Positions 1 through 9,090 are shown, numbered from the stretch's first letter. The stretch is 9,584 nucleotides of DNA from Alphaproteobacteria bacterium (GCA_028866355.1 JAGWIH010000067.1:1-9584), one strand, 5' to 3'. Notes: a model not told the origin generated them from the letters alone. Numbers and translations: made by a program.

Positions 1-1076
1 GCCCGATTACCGATTTCGCGGCCTATCGCGACCGCCTCAACGAGTTCGTTTTCCGCTCCGGCCTGCTGATGCGGCCGATCTTCGAGCATGCGCGCAAGGA
101 TCCGAAACGCGTCGTCTACGGCGAGGGCGAGGACGAACGCGTGCTGCGCGCGGTGCAACAGGTGGTCGACAACGGTCTGGCGCGGCCGATCATCATCGCC
201 CGGCGCGATGTCGCGCAAAAGCGCATCGAGCGCCTCAACCTGCGAATCAAGCTCGGCCAGGATGTCGAGCTGGTCGATCCGACCAGTGACCCGCGTTACA
301 ACGAATACTGGTCGCTCTATCACAAGTTGATGGAGCGCAAAGGCATCTCGCCGGACTTCGCCCGTTATCTGGTGCGGACACGCACGTCGGTGATTGCGTC
401 ACTGATGCTGCGCCGCGGCGAGGCCGACGCCATGATCTGTGGCTCGGTTGGTCCTTACGACCGTCATTTGCGCCACGTGCTTGATATCGTCGGGCTCGTA
501 CCGGGCGCCGCCGCGCCGGCGGCGTTGACCGGGCTGATCACGCCCAAGGGCACGTTCTTCCTCTGCGACACCTATGTTGTCGACGATCCGACGGCCGAGC
601 AGGTCGCCGAGATGACGTTGCGCGCCGCGGAGGCCGTGCGCCATTTCGGCGTCGAGCCCAAGGTCGCGTTGCTGTCGCATTCGAACTTCGGCGGTTCGGA
701 CACGCCCGGCGCGCGCAAGATGCGCCAGGCGATGGAACTGCTGCTCAAGCGCGCGCCCGACCTCGAAGTCGAAGGCGAGATGAACGGCGATGTCGCCATC
801 GTCGAGGATATCCGCCAACGCATTTTTCCGAACTCGCGCCTCAAGGGCGTTGCCAATCTGCTGATCATGCCCAATCTCGACGCCGCCAATATCGCCTTCA
901 ACTTGCTCAAGGTGCTGGGTGACGGGCTCAATATCGGCCCCATCCTGCTCGGGGTTCGGAAGCCCGCGCATATCGTGACGCCGGCGGTGACGGTGCGCGG
1001 TCTGGTGAATATGACGGCCGTCGCGGTGTATGACGCGCAGGTCTCCACGGGAGACCAGCGGGAGCTCACCCTTTAA
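1..1076 (+). CDS. maeB: NADP-dependent malic enzyme, C-terminal phosphotransacetylase-like domain (5' partial)
   Basis: Partial gene, read in the frame beginning at base 3 and still open at the left edge; 357 residues are visible, ending at TAA 1074-1076. MaeB decarboxylates malate to pyruvate with NADP+ in the cytoplasm. The catalytic malic domain lies outside the window. What is seen is the fused phosphotransacetylase-like domain typical of the roughly 750-residue proteobacterial enzyme: PITDFAAYRDRL linker at residues 1-12, then KRVVYGEGEDERVLRAV, ICGSVGPYDRHLRHV, VALLSHSNFGG, VEGEMNGDVA, ANLLIMPNLDAANIAFNLLK and the C-terminal HIVTPAVTVRGLVNMTAVAV block. In this family the domain is regarded as regulatory (acetyl-CoA response) rather than a working acetyltransferase. 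The ATG at 69 is internal: homology runs upstream of it without a break. It converges with the Spy-like gene. A stand-alone phosphotransacetylase is less likely given the linker sequence. Confidence 0.9.
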   Translation, partial: PITDFAAYRDRLNEFVFRSGLLMRPIFEHARKDPKRVVYGEGEDERVLRAVQQVVDNGLARPIIIARRDVAQKRIERLNLRIKLGQDVELVDPTSDPRYNEYWSLYHKLMERKGISPDFARYLVRTRTSVIASLMLRRGEADAMICGSVGPYDRHLRHVLDIVGLVPGAAAPAALTGLITPKGTFFLCDTYVVDDPTAEQVAEMTLRAAEAVRHFGVEPKVALLSHSNFGGSDTPGARKMRQAMELLLKRAPDLEVEGEMNGDVAIVEDIRQRIFPNSRLKGVANLLIMPNLDAANIAFNLLKVLGDGLNIGPILLGVRKPAHIVTPAVTVRGLVNMTAVAVYDAQVSTGDQRELTL

Positions 1077-1163
1077 CCTCTCTGACGTCGCGCGGCGGCT
1101 GGCAGTGCAGTTATTTCGAGCCGATGAAGGCGTATTTCGCGGCGCGGTCCTAGCGCGCGATAG

Positions 1164-1194
1164 GGCCGGCCACGTCGGGGGAACGTGGCCGGCC
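1164..1194. terminator. GC-rich hairpin between convergent genes, likely bidirectional terminator
   Basis: Perfect 12-bp stem: GGCCGGCCACGT at 1164-1175 pairs with ACGTGGCCGGCC at 1183-1194 across the 7-nt loop CGGGGGA. It lies 87 bp after the maeB stop and 19 bp beyond the stop of the convergent Spy-like gene, so it could serve both. Neither strand has a U-tract after the stem, so a classical Rho-independent mechanism is not shown. The terminator role is inferred from stem strength and position. Confidence 0.6.
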
Positions 1195-1213
1195 GATCGT
1201 CACGCGCCGTCGC

Positions 1214-1705
1214 TCAGTTGAACGCGTGATGGTGGTGGGAATGCCCCGCCAGGATCTCGTCCGCCATCTTCTGCTGGTCGGGCGACAGGTTCTGGTAGAG
1301 CGGCCGGAACGCTGTCAGCATGCGCTCGGTGTTTTTCGCCATGGTATCGGCGAAGCGGCTGCGCCCCTCGAGCGCCTGGACCGCGGTCTGTGGCCCTTCG
1401 ACCTTTTGCGCCCGCGCGGCGTCGATCGCCTTGGCGTTGAGGCGCATCGCCTCGGCGACCTTGTTCCACTGCGCTTCCTGTTGCGGCGTGATCTTGAGTT
1501 CGGCCTTGAGGAAGGCGATTCGGCCGACGACGAACTGCTCGGCGCTGCGGTGATGCTCGTGCATCGGCGGTGTTGCGGCGGGTGCCGGAGTCGCCGTGCC
1601 GGGCGCCGGCGCGGCGGCTTCGGCGAAGGCTGGGGCGGCCGCAGTCAGGCCGCCCAGGCCGACAAGTAAGGCAAAAGCGGGCAGGGAAAGACGATGGGAT
1701 GTCAT
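1214..1705 (-). CDS. Secreted Spy/CpxP-like (LTXXQ-motif) protein with His-rich segments
   Basis: 163 residues. The start ATG (1703-1705) has an AAGGAG Shine-Dalgarno at 1714-1719 with 8-nt spacing, and translation from it opens directly into a signal peptide (MTSHRLSLPAFALLVGLGG, likely cut after AFA28). The frame stays open upstream to 1864 but that part has no leader character. After an Ala/Pro linker (about 30-47) comes a helical domain with the two family motifs, ITPQQEAQW (72-80) and LSPDQQKMAD (140-149). In the Spy/CpxP family such periplasmic proteins are dimeric ATP-independent chaperones, and related members respond to metals (CnrX, ZraP). Two His clusters flank the domain: MHEHH at 48-52 and GHSHHHHAFN at the C-terminus. 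These could bind metal, which is inference. It is monocistronic as far as can be seen and convergent with maeB. Family assignment is good; substrate and stimulus are unknown. Confidence 0.82.
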   Translation of the reverse strand: MTSHRLSLPAFALLVGLGGLTAAAPAFAEAAAPAPGTATPAPAATPPMHEHHRSAEQFVVGRIAFLKAELKITPQQEAQWNKVAEAMRLNAKAIDAARAQKVEGPQTAVQALEGRSRFADTMAKNTERMLTAFRPLYQNLSPDQQKMADEILAGHSHHHHAFN

Positions 1706-1713
1706 GGTGAATG

Positions 1714-1719
1714 CTCCTT
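1714..1719 (-). promoter_or_regulatory. Ribosome binding site of the Spy-like gene
   Basis: AAGGAG on the minus strand, 8 nt before the ATG. It decides in favour of the 163-residue start over the upstream in-frame ATG at 1864. Confidence 0.75.
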
Positions 1720-1873
1720 GGGGGGAAGGTTGCCAGTCGTGACGTTGTATGGGTGCCTGCGGGCGCCCATCCCTGAGCGCGGGCGTCCTTGCAGCGATGT
1801 AATGCCCCGGCAGAGCATGATCTTTCCAGCTGGGACCGTCTGCGCCGGAGGGATTTTGCGGCACCGGGTAGGA

Positions 1874-1914
1874 GCCGGGCGAGGGCCGTAGCGGGGACTA
1901 CGGCCGAGCCCGGC
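1874..1914. repeat. Two-tier hairpin inside the inverted-repeat segment
   Basis: GCCGGGC (1874-1880) pairs with GCCCGGC (1908-1914). After a small internal loop (GAG/GA), GGCCGTAG (1884-1891) pairs with CTACGGCC (1898-1905) over the loop CGGGGA. That gives 15 base pairs in 41 nt. It could fold in RNA from either strand or extrude as a cruciform. Function unknown; possibly the core of a dispersed palindromic repeat. Confidence 0.6.
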
Positions 1915-1923
1915 GACGCAGCC

Positions 1924-1987
1924 GCGCCGCAAAAGGCCCCGGCCCTGCGGGTTGCGGCGGCGGCGGGCGCCCGCTTCGTTGCGGCGC
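1924..1987. repeat. Second inverted repeat inside the segment
   Basis: GCGCCGCAA (1924-1932) is the exact complement of TTGCGGCGC (1979-1987), 9 bp. Between them lies the 12-nt perfect palindrome GCGGGCGCCCGC (1963-1974). With the neighbouring hairpin at 1874-1914 and the outer 33-bp arms, this makes most of the segment self-complementary. High GC content alone raises the chance of such pairing, so this block is weaker than the outer arms. Confidence 0.45.
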
Positions 1988-2096
1988 TCGGCCGATGTCC
2001 CCGCATCGCCCTTCGCGCCGTGCCTCGCGGATCACCGCGCCGGCACCGCAACGCAGACGGTCCCATCTGGAAAGATCATGCTCTACACTGCCGTTC

Positions 2097-2105
2097 AGGG
2101 GAGGG
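2097..2105 (+). promoter_or_regulatory. Ribosome binding site of liuA
   Basis: AGGGGAGGG ends 3 nt before the ATG at 2109. It is purine-rich with a GGAGG-like core at short spacing. It lies outside the inverted-repeat segment, whose right end is 12 nt upstream. It supports the start at 2109 over the in-frame upstream ATG at 1995, which falls inside the repeat segment. Confidence 0.6.
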
Positions 2106-2108
2106 CCC

Positions 2109-4882
<2,774 letters not shown>

Positions 4883-4883
4883 C

Positions 4884-5666
4884 ATGGGCGCAGTGTTGGT
4901 TTCGCAGGACGCGCGCGGCGTCGCTACGGTCACGCTCAACCGGCCGGAGCGCCGCAACGCATTCGACGACGCGCTGATCCGCGCGCTCGACCGGCTCTTT
5001 GCCGATCTCGGCCGCGATCCGGCCGTGCGCGTCGTCGTGCTGACTGGTGCGGGTTCGGCGTTTTCCGCCGGCGCCGACATCGACTGGATGCGCCGCATGG
5101 CCGGCTACAGCAAGCGCGAGAACCGCGCCGATGCGATGGGCCTCGCGCGCATGTTGCGCCGTCTCGATACCTTGCCGAAGCCGACGGTGGCGCGGGTCAA
5201 CGGTGCGGCCTATGCCGGCGCGATCGGTTTGGTCTGCGCCAGCGACGTCGCCATTGCCGCGACCGAGGCGACCTTCGCGATCTCCGAAGTGCGGCTCGGC
5301 CTGCTGCCGGCGACGATTGCGCCGTATGTCACGGCGACCATCGGCGTGCGCCAGGCCCGGCGCTTTAATCTGACCGGCGAAGCCTTTGGCGCCGACGAGG
5401 CGTTGCGCATCGGCTTGGTGCACAAAATCGCGCCCTTGGCGCAGCTCGATGCTGCCGTCGGCGCCATCGTCGACGCGTTGTTGCAGGGCGCGCCCGGCGC
5501 CCAGGCGAAAGCCAAGCGCATGATCGCCGCCGTCGCTGGCAAGCCGATTACGCCTGCGGTCATGGTGCGCACGGCCGGTGCCATCGCCGAGGCGCGCGCC
5601 GCGCCGGAAGGCCGCGAAGGCCTCGCCGCGTTTCTCGAGAAGCGCAAGCCGCGTTTCCGGGCCTAG
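4884..5666 (+). CDS. liuC: Methylglutaconyl-CoA hydratase (crotonase family)
   Basis: 260 residues, a full-length crotonase. Predicted to hydrate 3-methylglutaconyl-CoA to HMG-CoA, the step between MCC and HMG-CoA lyase, as its place in the operon indicates. Seen: VATVTLNRPERRNAFDD (13-29), oxyanion-hole segment FSAGADIDWM (60-69), VNGAAYAGAIGLVCASDVAIA (105-125) and FAISEVRLGLLPATIAPYV (131-149). Glu135 aligns with the second catalytic glutamate of crotonases (Glu164 in rat). The position of the first (Glu144 in rat, GGGCELAMMCD) is Gly115 here, a pattern I recall from Pseudomonas LiuC, so probably a subfamily trait and not damage. The ATG sits one base after the liuB stop with no clear ribosome site, suggesting translational coupling. 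The gene ends one base before the liuD GTG. Other enoyl-CoA hydratase roles cannot be excluded from sequence alone. Confidence 0.88.
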   Translation: MGAVLVSQDARGVATVTLNRPERRNAFDDALIRALDRLFADLGRDPAVRVVVLTGAGSAFSAGADIDWMRRMAGYSKRENRADAMGLARMLRRLDTLPKPTVARVNGAAYAGAIGLVCASDVAIAATEATFAISEVRLGLLPATIAPYVTATIGVRQARRFNLTGEAFGADEALRIGLVHKIAPLAQLDAAVGAIVDALLQGAPGAQAKAKRMIAAVAGKPITPAVMVRTAGAIAEARAAPEGREGLAAFLEKRKPRFRA

Positions 5667-5667
5667 C

Positions 5668-7653
5668 GTGTTCAAAAAACTCCTCATCGCCAACCGGGGC
5701 GAAATCGCTTGCCGCGTCATCCGGACGGCTCGGCGGCTCGGCATCAAGACGGTCGCGGTCTATTCCGCCGCCGATAGCCGCTCGCTGGCGGTCGCGCTCG
5801 CCGATGAGGCGTATGAGATTGGTCCGGCGCCGGCGCACGACAGCTATCTCAATGCACAAGCGATCTTGACCGCGGCGCGGCGCAGCGGCGCCGATGCGAT
5901 CCATCCCGGTTACGGTTTTTTGTCGGAGAACACGGCATTCGCGGCCGCTTGCGCCAAGGCCAGTCGCATCTACGTCGGACCGCCGGCGAAAGCGATCCAC
6001 ACGATGGGCGACAAGGCGGCCGCCAAGGCGCTGGCCGAGAAAGCCGGCGTGCCGGTCGTGCCCGGCTATCGCGGCGAGCGTCAGCATGCCGCGATCTTCG
6101 CTACCGAGGCGGCGCATATCGGCTATCCGCTGCTGGTCAAGGCAGTAGCAGGCGGCGGCGGTCGCGGCGCGCGCGTCGTCGAACGGCCGAACGAACTCGG
6201 CGCTGCGCTCGAAAGCGCCTGCCGCGAGGCGACCGCGGCATTTGGCGATGGCCGCTTGATGCTGGAAAAATATCTGCGCGCGCCGCGCCATGTCGAAGTG
6301 CAGGTCTTTGGCGACCGGTTCGGCAATTTGGTGCACCTCTATGCGCGCGACTGCTCGGCGCAGCGGCGCTATCAGAAGGTGATTGAAGAGGCGCCGGCGC
6401 CGGGCCTGCCGCCGGCATTGTTGCGCCAGCTTTATGACGCGGCACTCAAGGTCGCGCGCGCCGTGAAATACCAGAATGCCGGCACGGTCGAGTTCATCGT
6501 CGAACGCGGCAAATTCTACTTCATCGAGATGAACACGCGGCTCCAGGTCGAGCATGCGGTGACCGAGATGATCACCGGCCTCGATCTGGTCGAATGGCAG
6601 CTACGCGTCGCCGCCGGCGAGAAGCTGCCGCTGAAGCAGCCGGGCATTCGCGCCCGCGGTCACGCCATGGAAGCACGGCTTTATGCCGAGGATCCGGGCC
6701 GCGACTTCCTGCCGTCGATCGGCCGGTTGACGCGTTTCCATTTTCCGCTGCTCGACACCGATCTGCGGATCGAAACCGGCTTGCGGCAAGGCGATGAGGT
6801 AACCGAATTCTACGATCCGATGCTGGCGAAGATCGTCGCGTCGGGGTCCGATCGCCGAACGGCGCGCGAGCGCTTGCGCGCGGCGCTACGCCAGACCCGC
6901 GTGCTCGGCGTCATCAGCAACCGTGATTTTCTGCTGCGGCTGCTGGCGCAGCCGGCCTTCCGGCGCGGCGCCGTCGACACGGCCTTGATCGGCCGCAATC
7001 TCGGCCAGTTGGCGCCGCACGATCCCGCGCCCGATATCGCGCTCGCCGCCGCGGTCTTGTCGCGCGTCGTAACCCGGCGGCCGAAACCCGGCGCCGACCG
7101 TTTTTCGCCCTGGCGGCTGCGTGACGGTTGGCAGATCGGTGATGCACGCACAACCGATTTCGTGTTCGACGATCGCGGTACGAAACGCCGCGTTTGCCTG
7201 CGTTTCACGCCGGATGGGCTGAGCCTCGAATTCGGCCGCCGCCGGTTGCCGGCGCTGGCGTGGGTGCTCGACGGCGATGACCTCGCGGTCGAGCTTGATG
7301 GCCGTCGTGCCGAAGCCAGCGTCGCTTGGGACGAGCACGGCGCACAGATCGCGCTGGAGGACGGCACATGGCGGCTCGGTCTCGCCGATGAATCGGCGCG
7401 CCGGGCCGCGGCGGCAACCGTTGCCGGCCGCGTCGTCGCACCGATGCCGGGCAAGATCGCCGCCGTGCATGTCACCAAAGGCGCGCGCGTGACCCGCGGC
7501 CAAATCCTGCTGGTGCTCGAAGCCATGAAGATGGAGCATGCGATCACCGCGCCGAGTGACGGCGTGGTCACCGATATCCGTTATGCAGCCGGCGATCCGG
7601 TCGCCGAAGGTGCGGAGCTGTTGGTGCTCGGCGGTGGGAAGGAGGCGCGGTGA
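5668..7653 (+). CDS. liuD: 3-methylcrotonyl-CoA carboxylase, alpha (biotin) subunit
   Basis: 661 residues with a GTG start one base after the liuC stop. MFKKLLIANRGEIACRVIR is the canonical N-terminus, so an in-frame ATG upstream inside liuC is rejected. Carboxylates its own biotin using ATP and bicarbonate. Biotin carboxylase domain (1 to about 445): HPGYGFLSEN (79-88), Gly-rich ATP loop LVKAVAGGGGRG (156-167), and residues matching the E. coli AccC active site at a steady offset of -1: Lys158, Cys229, Lys237, Glu275, Glu287, Asn289, Arg291, Arg337. A diverged linker (about 450-580) joins it to a C-terminal biotinyl domain with APMPGKI (591-597) and EAMKMEH (618-624); Lys621 is the biotinylation site, 40 residues from the end. 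VEHAVTE (294-300) replaces the common VEHPVTE. Its partner is LiuB. A propionyl-CoA carboxylase alpha subunit looks similar; the operon decides for MCC. Confidence 0.93.
   Translation: MFKKLLIANRGEIACRVIRTARRLGIKTVAVYSAADSRSLAVALADEAYEIGPAPAHDSYLNAQAILTAARRSGADAIHPGYGFLSENTAFAAACAKASRIYVGPPAKAIHTMGDKAAAKALAEKAGVPVVPGYRGERQHAAIFATEAAHIGYPLLVKAVAGGGGRGARVVERPNELGAALESACREATAAFGDGRLMLEKYLRAPRHVEVQVFGDRFGNLVHLYARDCSAQRRYQKVIEEAPAPGLPPALLRQLYDAALKVARAVKYQNAGTVEFIVERGKFYFIEMNTRLQVEHAVTEMITGLDLVEWQLRVAAGEKLPLKQPGIRARGHAMEARLYAEDPGRDFLPSIGRLTRFHFPLLDTDLRIETGLRQGDEVTEFYDPMLAKIVASGSDRRTARERLRAALRQTRVLGVISNRDFLLRLLAQPAFRRGAVDTALIGRNLGQLAPHDPAPDIALAAAVLSRVVTRRPKPGADRFSPWRLRDGWQIGDARTTDFVFDDRGTKRRVCLRFTPDGLSLEFGRRRLPALAWVLDGDDLAVELDGRRAEASVAWDEHGAQIALEDGTWRLGLADESARRAAAATVAGRVVAPMPGKIAAVHVTKGARVTRGQILLVLEAMKMEHAITAPSDGVVTDIRYAAGDPVAEGAELLVLGGGKEAR
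7639..7645 (+). promoter_or_regulatory. Ribosome binding site of liuE
   Basis: AAGGAGG inside the end of liuD, 7 nt before the ATG at 7653. A GTG at 7650 is also in frame but would be only 4 nt away, so the ATG that overlaps the liuD stop (TGATG) is preferred. This is the best ribosome site within the operon. Confidence 0.75.
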
Positions 7654-8558
7654 TGCAGGTGCCGAAGGCGGTGCGGGTGGTCGAGGTCGGGCCGCGCGAC
7701 GGGCTGCAGAACGAGGCCAAGACGGTGCCGATGGCGACCAAGGTCACACTCATCGAACGCCTCGCCGATGCCGGCCTCAAGACCATTGAGGCCGGCAGTT
7801 TTGTCTCGCCCAAATGGGTGCCGCAAATGGCCGATACCGCGGCGGTGATGCAGGCGCTGAAGCGCCGGGCGGGCGTCGCCTATCAGGTGTTGGTGCCGAA
7901 CTTGAAGGGCTTCGAGGCAGCCCGCGCGGCGAAGGCCGACGAGGTGGCGATCTTCGCCGCCGCGTCTGAGACGTTCTCCCGCCGCAACATCAACTGCTCG
8001 ATCGCCGAAAGCATCGACCGCTTTTTGCCGGTGATGGACGCGGCAAAGGCGGCGGGCGTTCGCGTGCGTGGCTATATCTCGTGCGTCGTCGATTGTCCGT
8101 ATGAAGGCGCGGTGGCGCCAGCCGCGGTGGCCGATGTCGCGGCGCGGCTGCTGACGCTCGGCTGTTATGAAATCTCGCTCGGCGACACCATTGGCAGCGG
8201 CACGCCCGCGCGCGTCGTCGCGATGATCGATGCCGTGGCGCATCGCGTGCCGCGCGAAAAGTTGGCGATTCATTGTCACGACACCTATGGGCAGGCGCTG
8301 GCGAATATTCTGGCCGCGCTTGAAAACGGCGTCGCCACGGTCGACAGTTCGGTCGCCGGCCTCGGCGGCTGTCCCTATGCGCCGGGCGCCGCCGGTAATA
8401 TCGCCAGCGAGGACGTGGTCTACATGCTCGACGGATTGCGCATCGAACACGGCATCGATCTCGCGAAGCTCGCCGCCGCCGGCCGCTTCATCTCCGACGC
8501 GCTCGGTCGCGAGCCGGCGTCGAAATGCGCCAAGGCGCTCGCTACGAAAGCTGCGTGA
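7653..8558 (+). CDS. liuE: Hydroxymethylglutaryl-CoA lyase
   Basis: 301 residues, standard length. Cleaves HMG-CoA to acetyl-CoA and acetoacetate, the last step of leucine catabolism. TIM-barrel lyase of the HMGL-like family: VVEVGPRDGLQNE (9-21) carries Arg15 and Asp16 of the active site; IEAGSFVSPKWVPQMADT (45-62) follows; HCHDTYGQALANI (207-219) gives His207 and His209, metal ligands; the lyase signature SVAGLGGCPYAPGAAGN (233-249) contains the catalytic Cys240 and the ligand Asn249. Every expected catalytic residue is present, so the enzyme should be active. An AAGGAGG site and the TGATG overlap with liuD fix the start. Its own TGA overlaps the next gene's ATG. The gene is also known as mvaB or hmgL in other bacteria. 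Confidence 0.95.
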   Translation: MQVPKAVRVVEVGPRDGLQNEAKTVPMATKVTLIERLADAGLKTIEAGSFVSPKWVPQMADTAAVMQALKRRAGVAYQVLVPNLKGFEAARAAKADEVAIFAAASETFSRRNINCSIAESIDRFLPVMDAAKAAGVRVRGYISCVVDCPYEGAVAPAAVADVAARLLTLGCYEISLGDTIGSGTPARVVAMIDAVAHRVPREKLAIHCHDTYGQALANILAALENGVATVDSSVAGLGGCPYAPGAAGNIASEDVVYMLDGLRIEHGIDLAKLAAAGRFISDALGREPASKCAKALATKAA

Positions 8559-8977
8559 TGGCGTTGCATCTCATCAAGATGGCGGTCGGCGTCGCCGATC
8601 TCGCCGAGCTCCGGAAATTGCAGAAGCTGCGCCGCCAACAGCGCGGCAAGTCGGTGTTCTTCACGCGCAACATGCCGAAGCGCGTCGAAGAATTGCTCGA
8701 CGGCGGCTCGATCTATTGGGTGATCAAGCGCCAAATCGCGGTGCGCCAGCGGCTCAAATCATTCACGCCGATCGTCAGCAAGGATGGCGAGAAACGCGTC
8801 GCCATCGAATATGCGATGCAACTGGTGCCGGTGATGCCGCGGCCGTGCCGTCCGTTCCAGGGCTGGCGGTATCTGACGACCACGGACGCGCCGAAGGACC
8901 GGCCGGCCGGCGTCGATTCAGGCGAACACCTGCCGTCCAAGCTGGCCAAGGAGCTGCGCGAACTCGGCCTGCTCTAG
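8558..8977 (+). CDS. DUF1489 family protein, function unknown
   Basis: 139 residues, close to the usual family length. It resembles DUF1489, a conserved alphaproteobacterial family with no established function, seen in the N-terminal MALHLIKMAVGVADL, the middle TRNMPKRVEELLDGGSIYWVIK (46-67), RQRLKSF (63-69) and PRPCRPFQGWRYL (94-106) followed by DAPKDRP. The start at 8558 gives a TGATG overlap with liuE and matches the family N-terminus; an ATG 11 codons earlier lies within liuE and adds unrelated residues. No signal peptide or membrane segment, so probably cytoplasmic; the acidic C-terminal tail is helical in appearance. There is no strong ribosome site, only GAAAG, so translation probably depends on liuE. 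Overlap and strand put it in the liu transcript, but that does not show a role in leucine breakdown. Confidence 0.82.
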   Translation: MALHLIKMAVGVADLAELRKLQKLRRQQRGKSVFFTRNMPKRVEELLDGGSIYWVIKRQIAVRQRLKSFTPIVSKDGEKRVAIEYAMQLVPVMPRPCRPFQGWRYLTTTDAPKDRPAGVDSGEHLPSKLAKELRELGLL

Positions 8978-8987
8978 GCCGCTTCTT
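8965..8987 (+). terminator. Possible weak terminator at the end of the liu operon
   Basis: CGGCC (8965-8969) pairs with GGCCG (8977-8981) over a 7-nt loop, then CTTCTT follows. The stem overlaps the stop codon of the DUF1489 gene. Only 5 bp and an interrupted T-tract, so a weak candidate; termination may instead be Rho-dependent. Confidence 0.35.
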
Positions 8988-9063
8988 AAGTTACTGAAAC
9001 AACGGACTTTTCCTGAGCACTCCGGTCCGCAGTGAAGGCCGCCCAACCCGAATCGGGACGGCT

Positions 9064-9090
9064 GAAAATCCCGGAAAAGCGCGGATTTTC
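9064..9090. repeat. Inverted repeat just upstream of the rrn promoter
   Basis: GAAAATCC (9064-9071) and GGATTTTC (9083-9090) are perfect complements over 8 bp with an 11-nt loop, ending 12 nt before the -35 hexamer. The A/T-rich arms could form an UP-like or activator-bound site for the rrn promoter, or the hairpin could stop transcription from the liu operon. The sequence alone does not decide between them. Confidence 0.5.

Larger units (their letters stand above)
1812..2084. repeat. 273-bp segment bounded by 33-bp inverted repeats (MITE-like or paired palindromic repeat)
   Basis: Left arm 1812-1844 and right arm 2052-2084 are reverse complements over 33 bp with a single mismatch (C1830 against T2066). 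The outer ends read GAGCATGATC and GATCATGCTC. A second block continues inward: 1856-1867 matches the complement of 2040-2051 at 10 of 12 positions, but on the left it is offset by an 11-nt insertion (1845-1855), so the arms have diverged by indel. The interior is GC-rich and full of hairpins and has no transposase. From memory, intergenic palindromic repeats with similar GAGCATGATC ends are frequent in Rhizobiales genomes. I cannot confirm copy number here. No flanking target-site duplication is evident. Confidence 0.7.
1706..2108. other. Gene-free divergent intergenic region (403 bp)
   Basis: Lies between the divergent starts of the Spy-like gene and liuA. Several frames are open here on both strands, as expected in very GC-rich DNA, but none has a credible start, ribosome site or recognisable protein. 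The region holds the 273-bp inverted-repeat segment described separately, the Spy ribosome site at one end and the liuA ribosome site at the other. I could not pick a convincing -35/-10 pair for either gene. No regulator gene is present. Confidence 0.7.

Noticed and set aside
399..1069. Two long minus-strand open frames antisense to maeB
   Set aside because: They lie entirely opposite a well-conserved gene, lack recognisable domains and match the third-position GC bias that keeps antisense frames open in GC-rich DNA.
1200..2066. Minus-strand 288-residue frame overlapping the Spy-like gene and the repeat segment
   Set aside because: Low-complexity Arg/Ala/Pro composition and out of frame with the signal-peptide protein that has a proper ribosome site.
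1812..2084. Insertion sequence or CRISPR array
   Set aside because: There is no transposase frame between the inverted repeats and no regularly spaced direct repeats; a MITE-like or palindromic repeat fits better.
1995..2108. Extended liuA start inside the inverted-repeat segment
   Set aside because: The added 38 residues are Arg/Pro-rich, come from repeat DNA and have no match to the isovaleryl-CoA dehydrogenase N-terminus.
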